Made by a program: the position numbers and the translations under genes. This document shows, piece by piece, positions 13,495-25,000 of a DNA stretch of 60,000 bases (position 1 is the first letter of the stretch; every line of letters begins with the position of its first letter). The DNA is from Hydractinia symbiolongicarpus (taxonomy: Eukaryota > Cnidaria > Hydrozoa > Anthoathecata > Hydractiniidae): the NCBI RefSeq assembly GCF_029227915.1, contig NC_079876.1, forward strand, positions 17,362,001 to 17,422,000, given 5' to 3'. The notes under the pieces were generated by a model. The model did no database searches. It was not told the origin of the DNA and saw only the letters and a program-made list of their open reading frames with translations.

Positions 13495-13675
13495 ATACAA
13501 GTGAAAAACAAGACAGATTATTGTTGTAACACCCTCCAATGTTATGATTAATATATATGCTTAAGATTACGGTAGCTAAACTGTAATACAGCAAGAGTTT
13601 GGTTGATACTATTTGGGAAAAATAATTAAAACAAGATAGAATACGCTTGTCGTAACACCCTCCTTCATTATGAAT
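13495..13675 (+). repeat. Two diverged copies of a ~130-bp unit
   Basis: GTAACACCCTCC followed by a TTATGA word occurs at about 13527 and 13653. Each is preceded by an AAAACAAGA-A-A-A motif. Only the core matches strongly. Confidence 0.45.
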
Positions 13676-13786
13676 TTAAAAAAAATGATTTTACCGATTT
13701 AGAGATTTTTCTATAAAACTGCGCAAAAAACATTAAAAGAACACTAAAATTGTTTGTTTTATTATTTTAAGTAGGAGAAGAATAAC

Positions 13787-13950
13787 TTGCTGTATCATTT
13801 CGAAACAGTGCAAGTATAACTTGCTGTATTTCAAAACAATACAAGTATATTCTGTACAACTTTTAAAACAGCACAAGAATAATTCTTGCTGTAAAACTTT
13901 CAAAACAACGCAAGAAAAATTCTTGCTGCATAACTTTTAAAAACGCACAA
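13787..13950 (+). repeat. Degenerate ~40-bp tandem repeat, about 4 units
   Basis: Each unit has AACTTGCTGTA (or TTCTTGCTGTA), then TTTCAAAACA, then a CAAG word (CGCAAGAA, GCACAAGAA). CTTGCTG and its partner GCACAAG are nearly complementary, so each unit can form a weak hairpin. Confidence 0.6.
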
Positions 13951-14195
13951 ATTAAAAATCCAGCAAATGCGTTTTGCGCAATGAACAGACCAGCGCACTT
14001 AGCTCACTGGTTCAATTTTTTTTGAAAGGTATATTACAATTTCAGCAAGACTCATTCTGGATGAAAACATGACCTGCAGAAGATAAAAATTCTAGATATA
14101 TCTATATGTTTGAGTCTGTAAATTACATACATGCTGGGAAAATAGCCATTTTTGTGTTTTGCCGCCATCAGGTCGACTTTTGTGTAAGTCACTAA
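13943..14195 (+). repeat. Dispersed ~250-bp repeat, copy 1
   Basis: Runs from ACGCACAAATTAAAAATCC through GCGCAATGAACAGACCAGCG to GTCGACTTTTGTGTAAGTCA. The reverse complement of the same element is present at 26777-27038, about 12.8 kb away. Non-coding, probably a MITE or SINE relic. Confidence 0.75.
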
Positions 14196-14199
14196 AGTC

Positions 14200-15199
14200 A
14201 AAAACCAACAGCCGTGCCGTAGCCCCTTTAAAGTATAGAATCAAATGTTTTTTAGATTTATAAAGTAAGAACATTTTACTGCAAAATTATTATTGTCTAT
14301 ATTGTCAATTGACATCTAATCAAATTTTCTTTCCCTCAAAATTTCTGTCATGATTAAGTTGCATGCATCAAGAATGAATTCCTGTCTAACTTCACCAGAG
14401 GTATGAATAGTTTCAGACAAATTTTTATATACAGTTTTTAAAGCTGTCATTTTTACTTTATAAAAATAGGTTGTTATTTCATAACTTGTTAAGTTTTCTT
14501 TAATAACCATAAACATGTGCTAAAATTTAACACAAATCTTTCACGTGATTAACAAGTTGTTAAATTTTGATATATATATTTCTACGTATACTTCGTGCTA
14601 ATACTTATGGTAGTTTAATTCTGAATAAGTTTTAACAATATATATATAAATCATATTATAAGAAAATAGGGTATAATCACAATGCTATTTTCAAATCACT
14701 GGCAACATAACTCGCAAATATTATTAAAGTAATATGAAATAAACTGAAAAAAATTCTACTTGTAGGAAAAGGTTGGAATAATAGTGTACAAGATTCAGAC
14801 TGAGGTACGTATAGAACAAACAATGACAAGGCTTATATTTACAAACATTTTTTCCCCAAGTCACATTAACACCTTATTCAGACTAATTTATGTGAAAATT
14901 TTGTATGTAGAAAGGTTAAATTTATGTTCTGGATGCAGAATTTTGTAAGAAATATTTTAACAAGTGAACCAAAACAGAAGCAAGTTACCCCATAATCTTC
15001 TTCCTTGTTTTCATACACATTAGGACGTATTGTACCTAAAAATTCAAACAGGGCAAAAGTAAAGAGGCATAAAAGTCTCAAGATTATTATATAAGTGTGG
15101 TGTATGTCTGATTTGAGGGGTCAATTGTTTTGGTGATTGGACTTACACATGTCTCAATTATTTTAGTTCCTTATATTTTTTAACAGTTTAAATATTTAC
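14200..15199. other. Intergenic, upstream of the type II membrane-protein gene
   Basis: AT-rich with no supported gene. It should contain the promoter and 5' untranslated region of the gene starting at 15200, but no core element can be assigned with confidence. Confidence 0.45.
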
Positions 15200-18100
15200 A
15201 TGATAATGGATAAAGATAAAGAATTATTATTATCACTTGGTAAAGATTCAGATTCAGATGATGTGGTGGAAGAATTTAAACTACCACCACCAAGATCCAG
15301 ACGTTCTAAAAGGTACATATTTTATAAAGCTTTTGATACGCTGCACAATCTTGTTTTTCAATTTCAATGTAAGAAGTTTTCTGATGTTAAAAAACAAATA
15401 TCTGAACAAATGAATCATTGTGATAAGACTGATACAGTGATCAAAACATCTTTTTTAAACTGACACATGTATTTACACAGAAATCCTACATAATTTGAGT
15501 GAGTTCCTCACAGGAGACAGCCAAATTTTCAGAAAATTAATTTTACCGTTTATTTCAAAGGAATCAGATTTTCTCTTCTTATTGATTTTGCATGAAAATT
15601 GTTTTGTATAGGCAGCAGAAGTACCTGCATACTAATTAAAGTATTAGCATTTACAACATGTGTATTAAACTACTTTTGCAACATAACTATTGCAAAATAT
15701 TGGGTCTTGCTAATTTTGCAAAAATTAGTTCTCCTGAAAATTTTAAAAAATTTCTTGAAATTTTTTTTGTGAAAATTAATTTCTAAGGTATACCACTATA
15801 CCACTTATTAAACATTTTCTTAATGTGTAAGCATGATTAAAGTTTTCAATGTCATTGTTGCATCTGCATAAATTAAGTTTGTTCTTAAATTTCTAGGAAG
15901 ACAGACAATCGTATTGTTTCCAGCAGTTCACCTTTTATTACGTTCAAATGTATATTCACTTTCGTTACTATCTCAATTTTCATATCAGGAGTTTTACTCC
16001 TTGCTTTTACGGTACTGACAATGCAATCAACAATGAAGCAACTAGAATCAAAAATTAAAAACTTAGAAACTGACTTGTCTAAAAAGATTGACGCAGGTAT
16101 GTGGATGATATCTTAATTTTTATTTTTATTTTATAAAATGTAAAAAATGGCAACAGAAAATTAATTATATTTTTTACCTGTCTTTAGACAATTTTTTTTT
16201 ATTTTATAGAATTTAAAAATGGAAACAGAAGATAAATTATATTTTTTACCTGTCTTGAGACAAATTTTATTTTATTTTATAGAATTTAAAAATGGCCACA
16301 GAAAAATTATTTATATTTTTCACCTGTCTTTAGACAAAATATCTTCATTATCAAACAAGAATGATGGTCTGGTTAAAAATTTAAAATCTGCAGAATTAAA
16401 ATATACTATTGTTACTAATCAGGTGGGTATTATGCATAAACCTTTATTCTCGAAAAAGCAAATCATTTTAATGAGTCAGCATAGATAAAATTGTTAGTTT
16501 TGGCATTAGATGACATTTGCTTACTATTTATTTGTGTTTGGAAAGCTATTGGTAATTTCTTGGGATGTTTTTGTTATTGTGAAAAATGCTTATGGTTTTT
16601 GCTTCTCGAAATTAAGTAACTGCAAAAATAATCATGAAATCAATGTTGTGGAAACATCTTATTTTTTCCAAACCTTATAACAGAGGAAATTAAAACAACA
16701 ACAAATAAAAGAGAAAGAGGTATTTTCAACCTTAAAAAATTTGTATTTTCGCACTGTAGTTCATTGTTTAACTTAACAGAAATTAAAAACTCCATGAAAT
16801 TGTGATATGTTGTTTATTGTTTTTAGTGTTTTATGGAAACCTTTCCTCTTGACATTAAAAAAATCACTCATTTTGTATCAATACATCCTATAGGGGAGAT
16901 AAAAATTATATAATAACTATATAATTTTTTGTTGCAAATTTAGCTTGCCACTGTGAACCAGTCATTGCAGAAGCTACAGAAATCTGTGGTGGAAAAATCA
17001 ATCAAACACATTGAGCCGTTGGAGAAAGACATGGATTTGCTGAAAACAGGAATGGCAAAAACTGGCAGCAGTATTGAAGGGATCAAGGAATCCGTTAAAG
17101 AACTACGTAAAGATTTTAATAGACAGATTGATGATGTGCAAACTTATGTGCATAATTATACTGTACGTTTGTATATCTTGAGGGCAGAAATTGTAGTAGA
17201 ATAAATTATTTGTGGAAAGTTTGTTATTCAAAATGTGAAATCTTTTTTTGAAATTGGAAGCTGTTGTGGAGGAAATTCAAAATTATCTGTGATTGGAATA
17301 TTTTTAAGTAAAAATATTTTTGCAGAAAAGTTAATAACAGCTGATAAAGTTTTTGTGTATGACTGTACAATGTAAAATCAAGAGGAAATGAGTAGTGAAA
17401 TATACATGGTTTGAATCTCATCACCTTATGTGCAATAGTCTTTAAAATTAAAAAAAACATGAAACTTATTTTTACGCCTTGCTATAAAAAACAGTGAATA
17501 TGGTTAATTGTAATGATAAGTTCAACCAAAATGTGTTCCTCAAAAGTATAACTTCCCTAAATTTTTGTATACTTTACGCATACTTTAGATTTCAAAAACT
17601 TTGACCTATCTAACTGCAATCTGTTTTAACAGCAAATGCTAGTTATAAATTTCTAGTGTCAATTTTTCGGATAATCGATTTTGATAATAAGCCAATGAAA
17701 TTTCACTATATTATTCTCTTTTCCGCTTTTCTTATTATTATTAGAATCAAAACTAGGTTAGAATGTCAGTAAGGTTTTCTATGTGTTCAACTTTTTCACA
17801 TTCTGCTGATTTTAGGCTCAATTGAGAAGTCTTGCCATAGAAGCTGCTGAAGATAACGAAGACAAAACATCTCAGTCAACAGTCACCAAAAAATATGTAG
17901 ATTTTGTTGTGGCCAATGTGGAGTTGAATGCTAAAAACAAAAGAGAACAGATGCTGAAGACAGTAGACTGGGTAATTATGAAAAAGTCTTAAATATTCAT
18001 CAAGGTAGTTTCCACATCTTGTATTGGCCTACCGTGATGTTGATCTTCAGTGGAAGAAAGAGACGTGTAACTACATTGCTTGTGTGTTTGCATAATTCCT

Positions 18101-21100
18101 GATAAGTTTTTATGCAAAATGCAAACTTATTTTTGTAATTGAACCCTATTTTATGAAGGCAACTATAATTTTTTTGGATTTTAATTATTCATGATCTTAA
18201 GGGAAGTAAATTTGACAGAAAGGAATGTTTGATGGTTTCAACAAAAATACGCGAAATTAATAAATCTTTTTTGGTAATTTCTGCTAAATTTACGTAAAAA
18301 TTAAGTTTTTTTCCTTATGTCACTTACCAAGGCGAATACATTATGATCATGTCTACAAATTTTAATCATTTTTGTTAATTGTTTTTGTTTTTGTGAGTGC
18401 CAATTTTTTTCAAATGTCTTTTTGCAGAACTTTTTTTGAGGAACTTAAAATTTTTTAATTTTACAAATGGGAGTTTCAATTTGAAAAAGTTGGTTTTAGC
18501 TAAAAGTTTTTTTCCCTTAAGGTAGTCTTCTTGACAGTATGTTGCTTATTATATAGACTTTGTGTTTAAACCTTTAGTCTCTGAGCAACTTAAAGAGTAT
18601 AACTGACTCCTTCAACCAGACTCATGTTGCAGATTTATTGCGACTAACAAAAATCGTCAGCAGCATGAAGAATCGTTCCGAAACCTTTCAGGTAAGTTTG
18701 CAAACTTTTTACTCTGTAATAAAAAAAAACTTTGCTGTAGTAAGTTGTGTGTTTTTCAGCACATCTGCAAAGATTTGCTAAAACATTTAGCATTATGCTA
18801 AACGAATTAGTTAGGCTTCGCTTAGGACATGAAGCACATTTTGGCTGCTCAGATTTGCTAAACAATTAAGCATTATGCTAACCGAATTAGTTAGGCTTCA
18901 CTTAGGACATGAAGCACATTTCGGCTGCTCAGATTTGCTAAAACATTTAGCATTATGCTAACCGAATTGATTAGGCTTCACTCAGGACATGAAGCACATT
19001 TAGGCTGCTCAGATTTGCTAAACAATTAAGCATTACGCTATAAACATAATTCGATCAGGAGATATCTGGCTAATTTAAAAGACATATCTGAAATAATGTT
19101 ATTGAAGAGAAAATTAATTTGAAATGAATCCTTGAATATTGGTATACTATTTTGACATCAAAGAAATCAGGTTTACGAACACCATTACCTATAAAATACA
19201 TTAAAGACGTTATATAAGCAACAAGTAAATAGTTTCTCCTTTTTTATGTAGGACATGTTTCAAGATAAATACCTCCCTGAAGTTATGCAACTCAAGAATC
19301 AATCAATTTATCTTGAGAAGAAGATTGATGATCATCGAATTCAACTCGTTTACCACTCTGACCAACTGCAGAATATGGTTAGTCTTTTATTCTGTGACTT
19401 AATCTCTATTCTGTTGTTTTTTGGTGACATAAGCTGTAAAGCAGATGTTTAGTGTGTCAGAAGAGTAACGAATACAAATAATACCATTTTTTAATGATAA
19501 AAAGTAAGCAATTAGAATAGAAAATCCTCGCGGTACAAATACGTTTTTAAAGAATGTTGTGTATATGCTTTGCCGTCACAACTTTTTATTCACCTCATGA
19601 AGGTCAAGTCCTTCTAAAGACGAAGCAGTAGCGTAGCCTGGATTAAAAAAAGAAAAAAGGGCCAGTGGTTATCGAGACTTTTCTTGTTTTAAACGCTGTG
19701 CAAGTTTCATTCGCCAAACGTGATTATGTCTCAAGACTGATGGTTTATATAGCCTAAAGGACCAAACAAACATGCATTAGTTGTTTTGAAGCAACAATTA
19801 GGCTACAGTTGAGCCTATATAACAGAGAAAATTGGGTGCTATTGACGTTAAATAAAAATTTTGTGTTGTATATACAAATTTCAAGATAAAATTGTGAAAA
19901 GGAGGAAGGTATTTATTGTGATACCAGTGGAGGACAACGTTGAATTCGCTGCCAACGTATTGACCAACGTGATTTGTTTCACCGCGACGTGGAAACAGTA
20001 TACTATAGCTTACGAAAAAGAACCTGATGCGAACTACGACCTAATCAATAAAATGATTTCATAGCCTGAAATGCCTTTTTTTCCCATTATTCTGCTAAAG
20101 GATTGCTAGAAGTTTTTGACATAAACATGCAAATTTGGTTTTTTTTTGACGGCCAGTGTGTATTTATTCTGCCTCTTTATATTTGCGCAATTTTCAAGTA
20201 AGTTTAAATAACAAATCCCCCCCCCAAAAAAACAAAAAAACAGATTGTTTTTCCGGATAATGTATTGGTGGAAAGATTAAAATGTGGGATTATGATCACC
20301 AATTTTGTGTGATTGTACGCAAAATGTTTTTCAAAACTGATTGGCTTATCTTATCCTGTATTGTTTTATTTACCAATGTTTTTTTTAGAGCGCAGAGGTT
20401 CAATCCATAAAGAAAAAACTTTCCTTCGTTCCGCAATCAACCCCACGTAGCACAACTGCCGTAGCTTCTGATACAAAAGAACTCAGTACCGAAAAGTCAT
20501 TAACTATCGCTACAAACCAACCAGGAACTACTGGTGTTCCTGTTGAAACTAAAAGCATAGAGGCAACTGTGGCGCCTGTGACTGTTGATGGTAAAGAAGA
20601 GACTCGTATGTTATTGTTTTTATTTACTGTTAAAACCATTTCTTGAGAGGAGTGTGAAAACATGCCATTTTGCAAAAAAAATAAAGTAGTGATGGCACTT
20701 TTTTTGTCACTTTCTAAAACAATTTCTGCAATTTTCCCCTATGTTTCTTATTATAAACATAACTTTCGCAGTAAAATTGATCATGTAAAAAAAAATTCAT
20801 GTAGATAATTAACGGCAAGTGCGAAATATGCTGTGGCACTCCTAAAGTGTAACAGGTGTTTTTAACATGACTCTACTTAAAGAAAACGCCTAACTTTTTT
20901 TTAAGGTCTCTCGGTAAAAGTAAATTGCGAATTTCTCAAAAATTTACTTGTTTTTATCATGTTTTGGACATGAAACTGTATTGTAACTGCATATAAGCGA
21001 CAACAAGAGTTTTTACGTAACTTGCTTGTGAATTTAGTTACTCTTTTCTCACGAAACCACAGACTTCTTTGTGCGAAAGAGTCACAGCTAATAAACGTTT

Positions 21101-22994
21101 CTTATATATTACTTCTTTTTTTTTCAACAGCACGACCTTCTACGTCAAACTTTCCTGCCGTTACAGCAACTACACCAGCTGGTAGCGAAGAGTTGGCCGA
21201 TAATATTACAACGACAGAACACTCAGTATCGTGGAATCAAACTGAAATTAAAACTCCTGATGAGACCACTGAAATTGTGAATGCCACAGAACAGCCACAC
21301 CTTAACCAAACTGAGGTATGTATTGGTAGTTGTAATGGATATGCTGAGTTTAGAGAAACACATTAGCGTCGTAGAGCATCGGTTATGTCTTCTTTTGTGT
21401 CCTCTTTTGACATATCACCGATATCAACATATCGATGTGCGTCACGTTTCTTCCCTAGGATCTAACTGTGCGCGTTATGTTAAAGTGCGCGATGTGCTTG
21501 TTTAAGATTGTGGTTGCTCAGCATCTAAACGCAGTTTTAAAAGGGGCTGTAATGAGTTTGGTTTGGTAGTAAAGCCTTTGTTTATTGTTATTGATACAAA
21601 TCATAGACTGAGATTTGATTTTTTATTTTTAATTAAAAAACACACATACACGTACACACACGTTTTGTATTGTATTGTTGATAATAGAACTATAGCATGA
21701 GAACGCGAACGACAGCAAGCCTTGTTAACCGGGTTTAAACCCAGCTCTTACCCTAATTCATGAAATCTCTCACACATCTAATTCTCGCGAACAATTGGTT
21801 GCGTGAAAATAGGTGGGCAAAATTGATGTGCGCGAAATATTTCCCTTTAAAAGTTACGCAAAAATGAGATTGTGCAAAATTGGTTATTTCTTTTTATGCA
21901 TAACCACTCGGGAATTGTAATGTCTGGTTGGCGTAAATCCAAGATCGGGGAACCTTTTTGAGTGGCCATCAGTCATACAAAACGAGCCATTTATGTAAAA
22001 TAAAAGTTAATATTTTGTAAACTTTTAAGTTTAAAAAACAGGCAATACATTGATGTGTTTTTTTTTTAGTTTCATTTTTCTATAAAGAGCGCTAAAAAGT
22101 GCGTGAAAATTAGAGTTACGCGAAACCTCGATGGGCGAAAATTAAATGTGCGATGAAAAAGATTCGCGAGTTTAATTAAATACACGAAGATTTTATGAAT
22201 TAAGGTACATATTGTTTTTCTAGAAAATATCTTCCACAGCTCAACCAGCGCTTGGGCCTGTCCTTCCAAACGAGTCAGGTATACCAAAAGGTGCAGTCGT
22301 ACCAAGAGAAGAAATAGATGCACAAACTGAAATAATTCAGCCCACCCCTCTTGCAACTGTACAACCCATCAAGGAGTCTAATGACAGTATGTCCACCCCA
22401 ACCAATGAAAATACGACTTCCACATCTCAAACCACTGTCGGCGGCACTGCACAACCCGATAGGGACTCAGTTTCAAATTTGCAAGGTCCTGTTTTTGAGC
22501 AAAAAGCCAAAAAGGAAAGTGAGGGTGATTACCCTTCCTTTGGTTCTAATGATGGACCGATCTCTCCAGGAAATCAAGGCGGACTTAATCCGGGTGATCA
22601 AGGTGGTCTTAATCCAGAAGATCAAGGCAGACTTAATCCAGAAAATCAAGGCGGACGTAATTCAAAAGATCAGGACGGACTTAATCCGGGAGATCAAGGT
22701 GGACTTAATCCAATAGATCAAGGTGGACTTAATCCAATAGATCAAGACGGACCTAATCCAGAAGATCAACACGGACCTAATCCAGAAGATCAACACGGAC
22801 CTAATCCAGAAGATCAACGCGAACTTAACCCCGAAGAGGAAGGCGACAATGTTCCAATAAATCAGGGGGGAATTACTCCGAACAACCAAAACAATCCAAA
22901 AGATCAAGACAGACTTAATCCAGGTTTTAATCAGCCAACCAAACGATCTGATCATAGCAGTGAAGATTACGAAAATGATTTGGATCATTTGTAG
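15200..22994 (+). CDS. Type II membrane protein: coiled-coil stalk, mucin-like region, octapeptide repeats; 10 exons, 729 aa
   Basis: Exons: 15200-15312, 15897-16096, 16334-16422, 16944-17162, 17816-17971, 18578-18691, 19252-19377, 20389-20605, 21131-21315, 22224-22994. Every junction is GT-AG and keeps frame (intron phases 2,1,0,0,0,0,0,1,0). A second ATG, two codons later, is an alternative start. Residues 1-55 are a cytoplasmic tail with an acidic patch (DSDSDD) and a basic PPPRSRRSKR stop-transfer. One membrane segment spans about 56-78. Residues 80-350 are heptad-like, rich in Leu/Lys/Glu, and predict a coiled-coil stalk. Residues 350-590 are Thr/Ser/Pro-rich. Asn-X-Ser/Thr sites (HNYT, FNQT, KNQS, DNIT, WNQT, VNAT, LNQT, ENTT) fall C-terminal to the anchor, which fits an extracellular C-terminus. 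Residues 586-708 hold the octapeptide array; the end is acidic. The shape recalls scavenger-receptor or stalked type II proteins, but no known C-terminal domain is visible. Function unknown. Confidence 0.9.
16118..16335 (+). repeat. Three ~73-bp tandem copies covering a splice acceptor
   Basis: This is intron 2 of the type II membrane-protein gene. The units share ATTTTATAGAATTTAAAAATGG, then A-CAGAA, ATTATATTTTT and CCTGTCTTTAGACAA. Equivalent acceptor positions are at about 16187, 16259 (TTGAG) and 16333. Only the last gives an open frame; the first two read into stop codons. The intron is just 237 bases, so the repeat makes up nearly all of it. Confidence 0.85.
18771..19040 (+). repeat. 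80-bp tandem repeat, 3.4 units, alternating types
   Basis: Lies in intron 6 of the type II membrane-protein gene. AGATTTGCTA recurs at 18771, 18851, 18931 and 19011, exactly 80 bases apart. Units 1 and 3 continue AAACATTTAGC, units 2 and 4 AACAATTAAGC, so the array has a 160-bp higher-order period. Units are otherwise about 95 percent alike, so the amplification is recent. Confidence 0.9.
22558..22925 (+). repeat. 24-bp coding minisatellite (octapeptide repeat)
   Basis: In the last exon of the type II membrane-protein gene, about 14 units of 24 bases encode GGLNPxDQ and variants (GGLNPGDQ, GGLNPIDQ, DGPNPEDQ, HGPNPEDQ, GRLNPENQ). The two HGPNPEDQ units and the two GGLNPIDQ units are nearly identical in DNA, while the outer units are diverged. 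The repeat stays in frame because the unit is a multiple of three. Confidence 0.93.
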
Positions 22995-24649
22995 TCTCAA
23001 CGAAGGAGAACACTTCTCTATTGGATCTTTTGAATGTGATTGACCTAGCTTAACACGGCATGCAAATTTTGTAAAAAAAATGTAGGCACGATATTTTACG
23101 TATGTCTCACTAGATGCAATAATCTTTATCAGTCACACTTGATCCCATGATTTTAGTCACGTAATTCGATTCGCACCATTTATGTATGGAAAGGTGTTAG
23201 TGTTTTCCTTAAGGACAGAAATCTTCCTACTTAAAATGAAATTTGCGGGACAAATATATTTAAGACAAAACTATAATTGACGTATTTCGCAAAATTTTAA
23301 TTTTGCTGCGAAAATTTCTGCCCTCAAGCTACTTTTCTAATTTCTTTTTAGAAAATTTGAAACAATTTTATAAATATTTATTAATTTTTATTTGCTTTTT
23401 AAGTAAAAAAGATTGCAAAAGAAATTTCTCCAGAAAAATCCTGGATTTGGATAAAAATTGTAATCGTGTTGAATTAAATTTTTGCGAATTCTTTTTTTTT
23501 AAATTTTAAGAAAAAATACGCATACTTTTACAAAATTTACAGAAATTCTTCGAAAAGAACAAAAGAGAAAATTAAGGATTATTTAGATTTATCAAACTGA
23601 AACCTGTTTTTTTGAGATGTTCTTATGAAAATAGATTTGTGTTTCTGTAATTGCATTTGACGTCTTTTTATACATATCTGTGCAGTTTTTGTAGGTTGTT
23701 GTTTTTGGAAATGTAATTTATATAAATATTTTATAACAATATTATTTACCAATATTTTGTACTTGCGATATTTTATACTCTTTTTCTTTTATTTCTTTTA
23801 TGTTTAATCAACTCGGATTTTAGTTGGTCAGCGTTGCTTATTTAGGTCATGCTACCTTATGATTGGCTTCTATTTTGAATCAGAACTTTTGATTGGCCTG
23901 TTTTTGATATACTACGTTGTGATTTGTGTAGCACGCGTGTCTGTATAGCTACCAAAAACCGAGGTAACTTTTTTCTTATGTATACTCTTGTTTTTTTGGA
24001 TGTTGTATTTGCTGTAATGATAAATATTGAAGCCTTTTGTTATGCTTTTCGTTGTAAGAAGGTTATCTGCTTGTGAAAAAATACTTTTACTGTTAAATTG
24101 GTGTTATTATCAATTTCTTTATAAAAAGAAATTTTCGCGGAAGAAACTCGAGTCAAAAAAATAGCGAAGAGAAATAAGTTTCGCGAATGGCTTTGCGCAA
24201 ATGAACTTTCGCGGAACTTGAGGTCTTGATTACGATTTGTTTATGGTCTTAAAATAGCGTGTCAATTTTACCAAAAAAATGCTCAGTAACGATAAAAAAA
24301 TAAATTGGATTTTGAATCAGTGCAAAGAGTTGGTTGACAGTTATTACACGAAATCTTAAACAATGACAATAAAAGCCATATAAGCATTATTTTTTGTAAT
24401 CACAAGAAATTATAGAAAAACAAATTTGGCAGGTTAATTCTTTATATTTTGCTCTTTCCAATCCTTAGTATTTTGCTCCATTTATCTTATGTGTTAACAA
24501 TATTCTCGTGCTTCACGTTACCATATTTAAACATGGTTTTAGATAAAAAAACTGACTTTATTAAAACGGGTTTTTCATGTGGTATGAACGGGTATATATA
24601 AAACATGGTTTTGTAAAAAAAAATACTTTAATACATTTTACCCCATTCT
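22995..24649. other. 3' flank of the type II gene, AT-rich intergenic
   Basis: Contains the presumed 3' untranslated region of the preceding gene. I see no second gene. Short frames such as 23303-23509 are Phe/Lys/Asn-rich noise. Confidence 0.5.
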
Positions 24650-25000
24650 GACCTCCGATCATGACAGGCGAATATAATCGGTGTAAATCATATTGAAGAA
24701 GAACTACTTTGCTCAGCACTTATATACAGACAGTATGTAAGTGATGAGCAAAGTAATTCAGCACCCGGGATTCGATCCGCGGCCCCCAGAACTTAAAGCC
24801 GCAGACGAACCCACTACACTACGTGCGGCAACATGTTAGTGATGCACGCAGTTTATTCGAATAGCGTATATATCTTGGTGATTTTTTATCATGGCACATC
24901 CGTTAGTTTATTCTCGACAGAAAATGTTTCACCGCGATCATGACAGCCGAATATAATTGGTGTAAGTCATATTGAAGAAGAACAACTTTGCGCATCACAT
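24650..25000 (-). mobile_element. tRNA-like SINE and partial second copy
   Basis: On the minus strand, 24835-24765 reads like a tRNA-derived head: a box A-like TAGTGTAGTGGG about 12 bases in and a box B-like GGATCGAATCCC near the end, with short complementary ends (GCAC/GTGC). The anticodon arm does not pair well, so it is not a functional tRNA. The body follows and includes a 21-bp imperfect hairpin (CTTTGCTCAGCACTTATATAC and its partner, 24708-24756). A body segment starting GATCATGACAG is repeated at about 24936-24998. Confidence 0.6.

Noticed and set aside
22662-23000. Minus-strand hydrophobic frame with Ile/Trp repeats
   Set aside because: Antisense shadow of the octapeptide repeat.
24765-24835. 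Functional tRNA gene
   Set aside because: Box A and B words are present, but the anticodon arm does not pair and the segment is part of a repeat.
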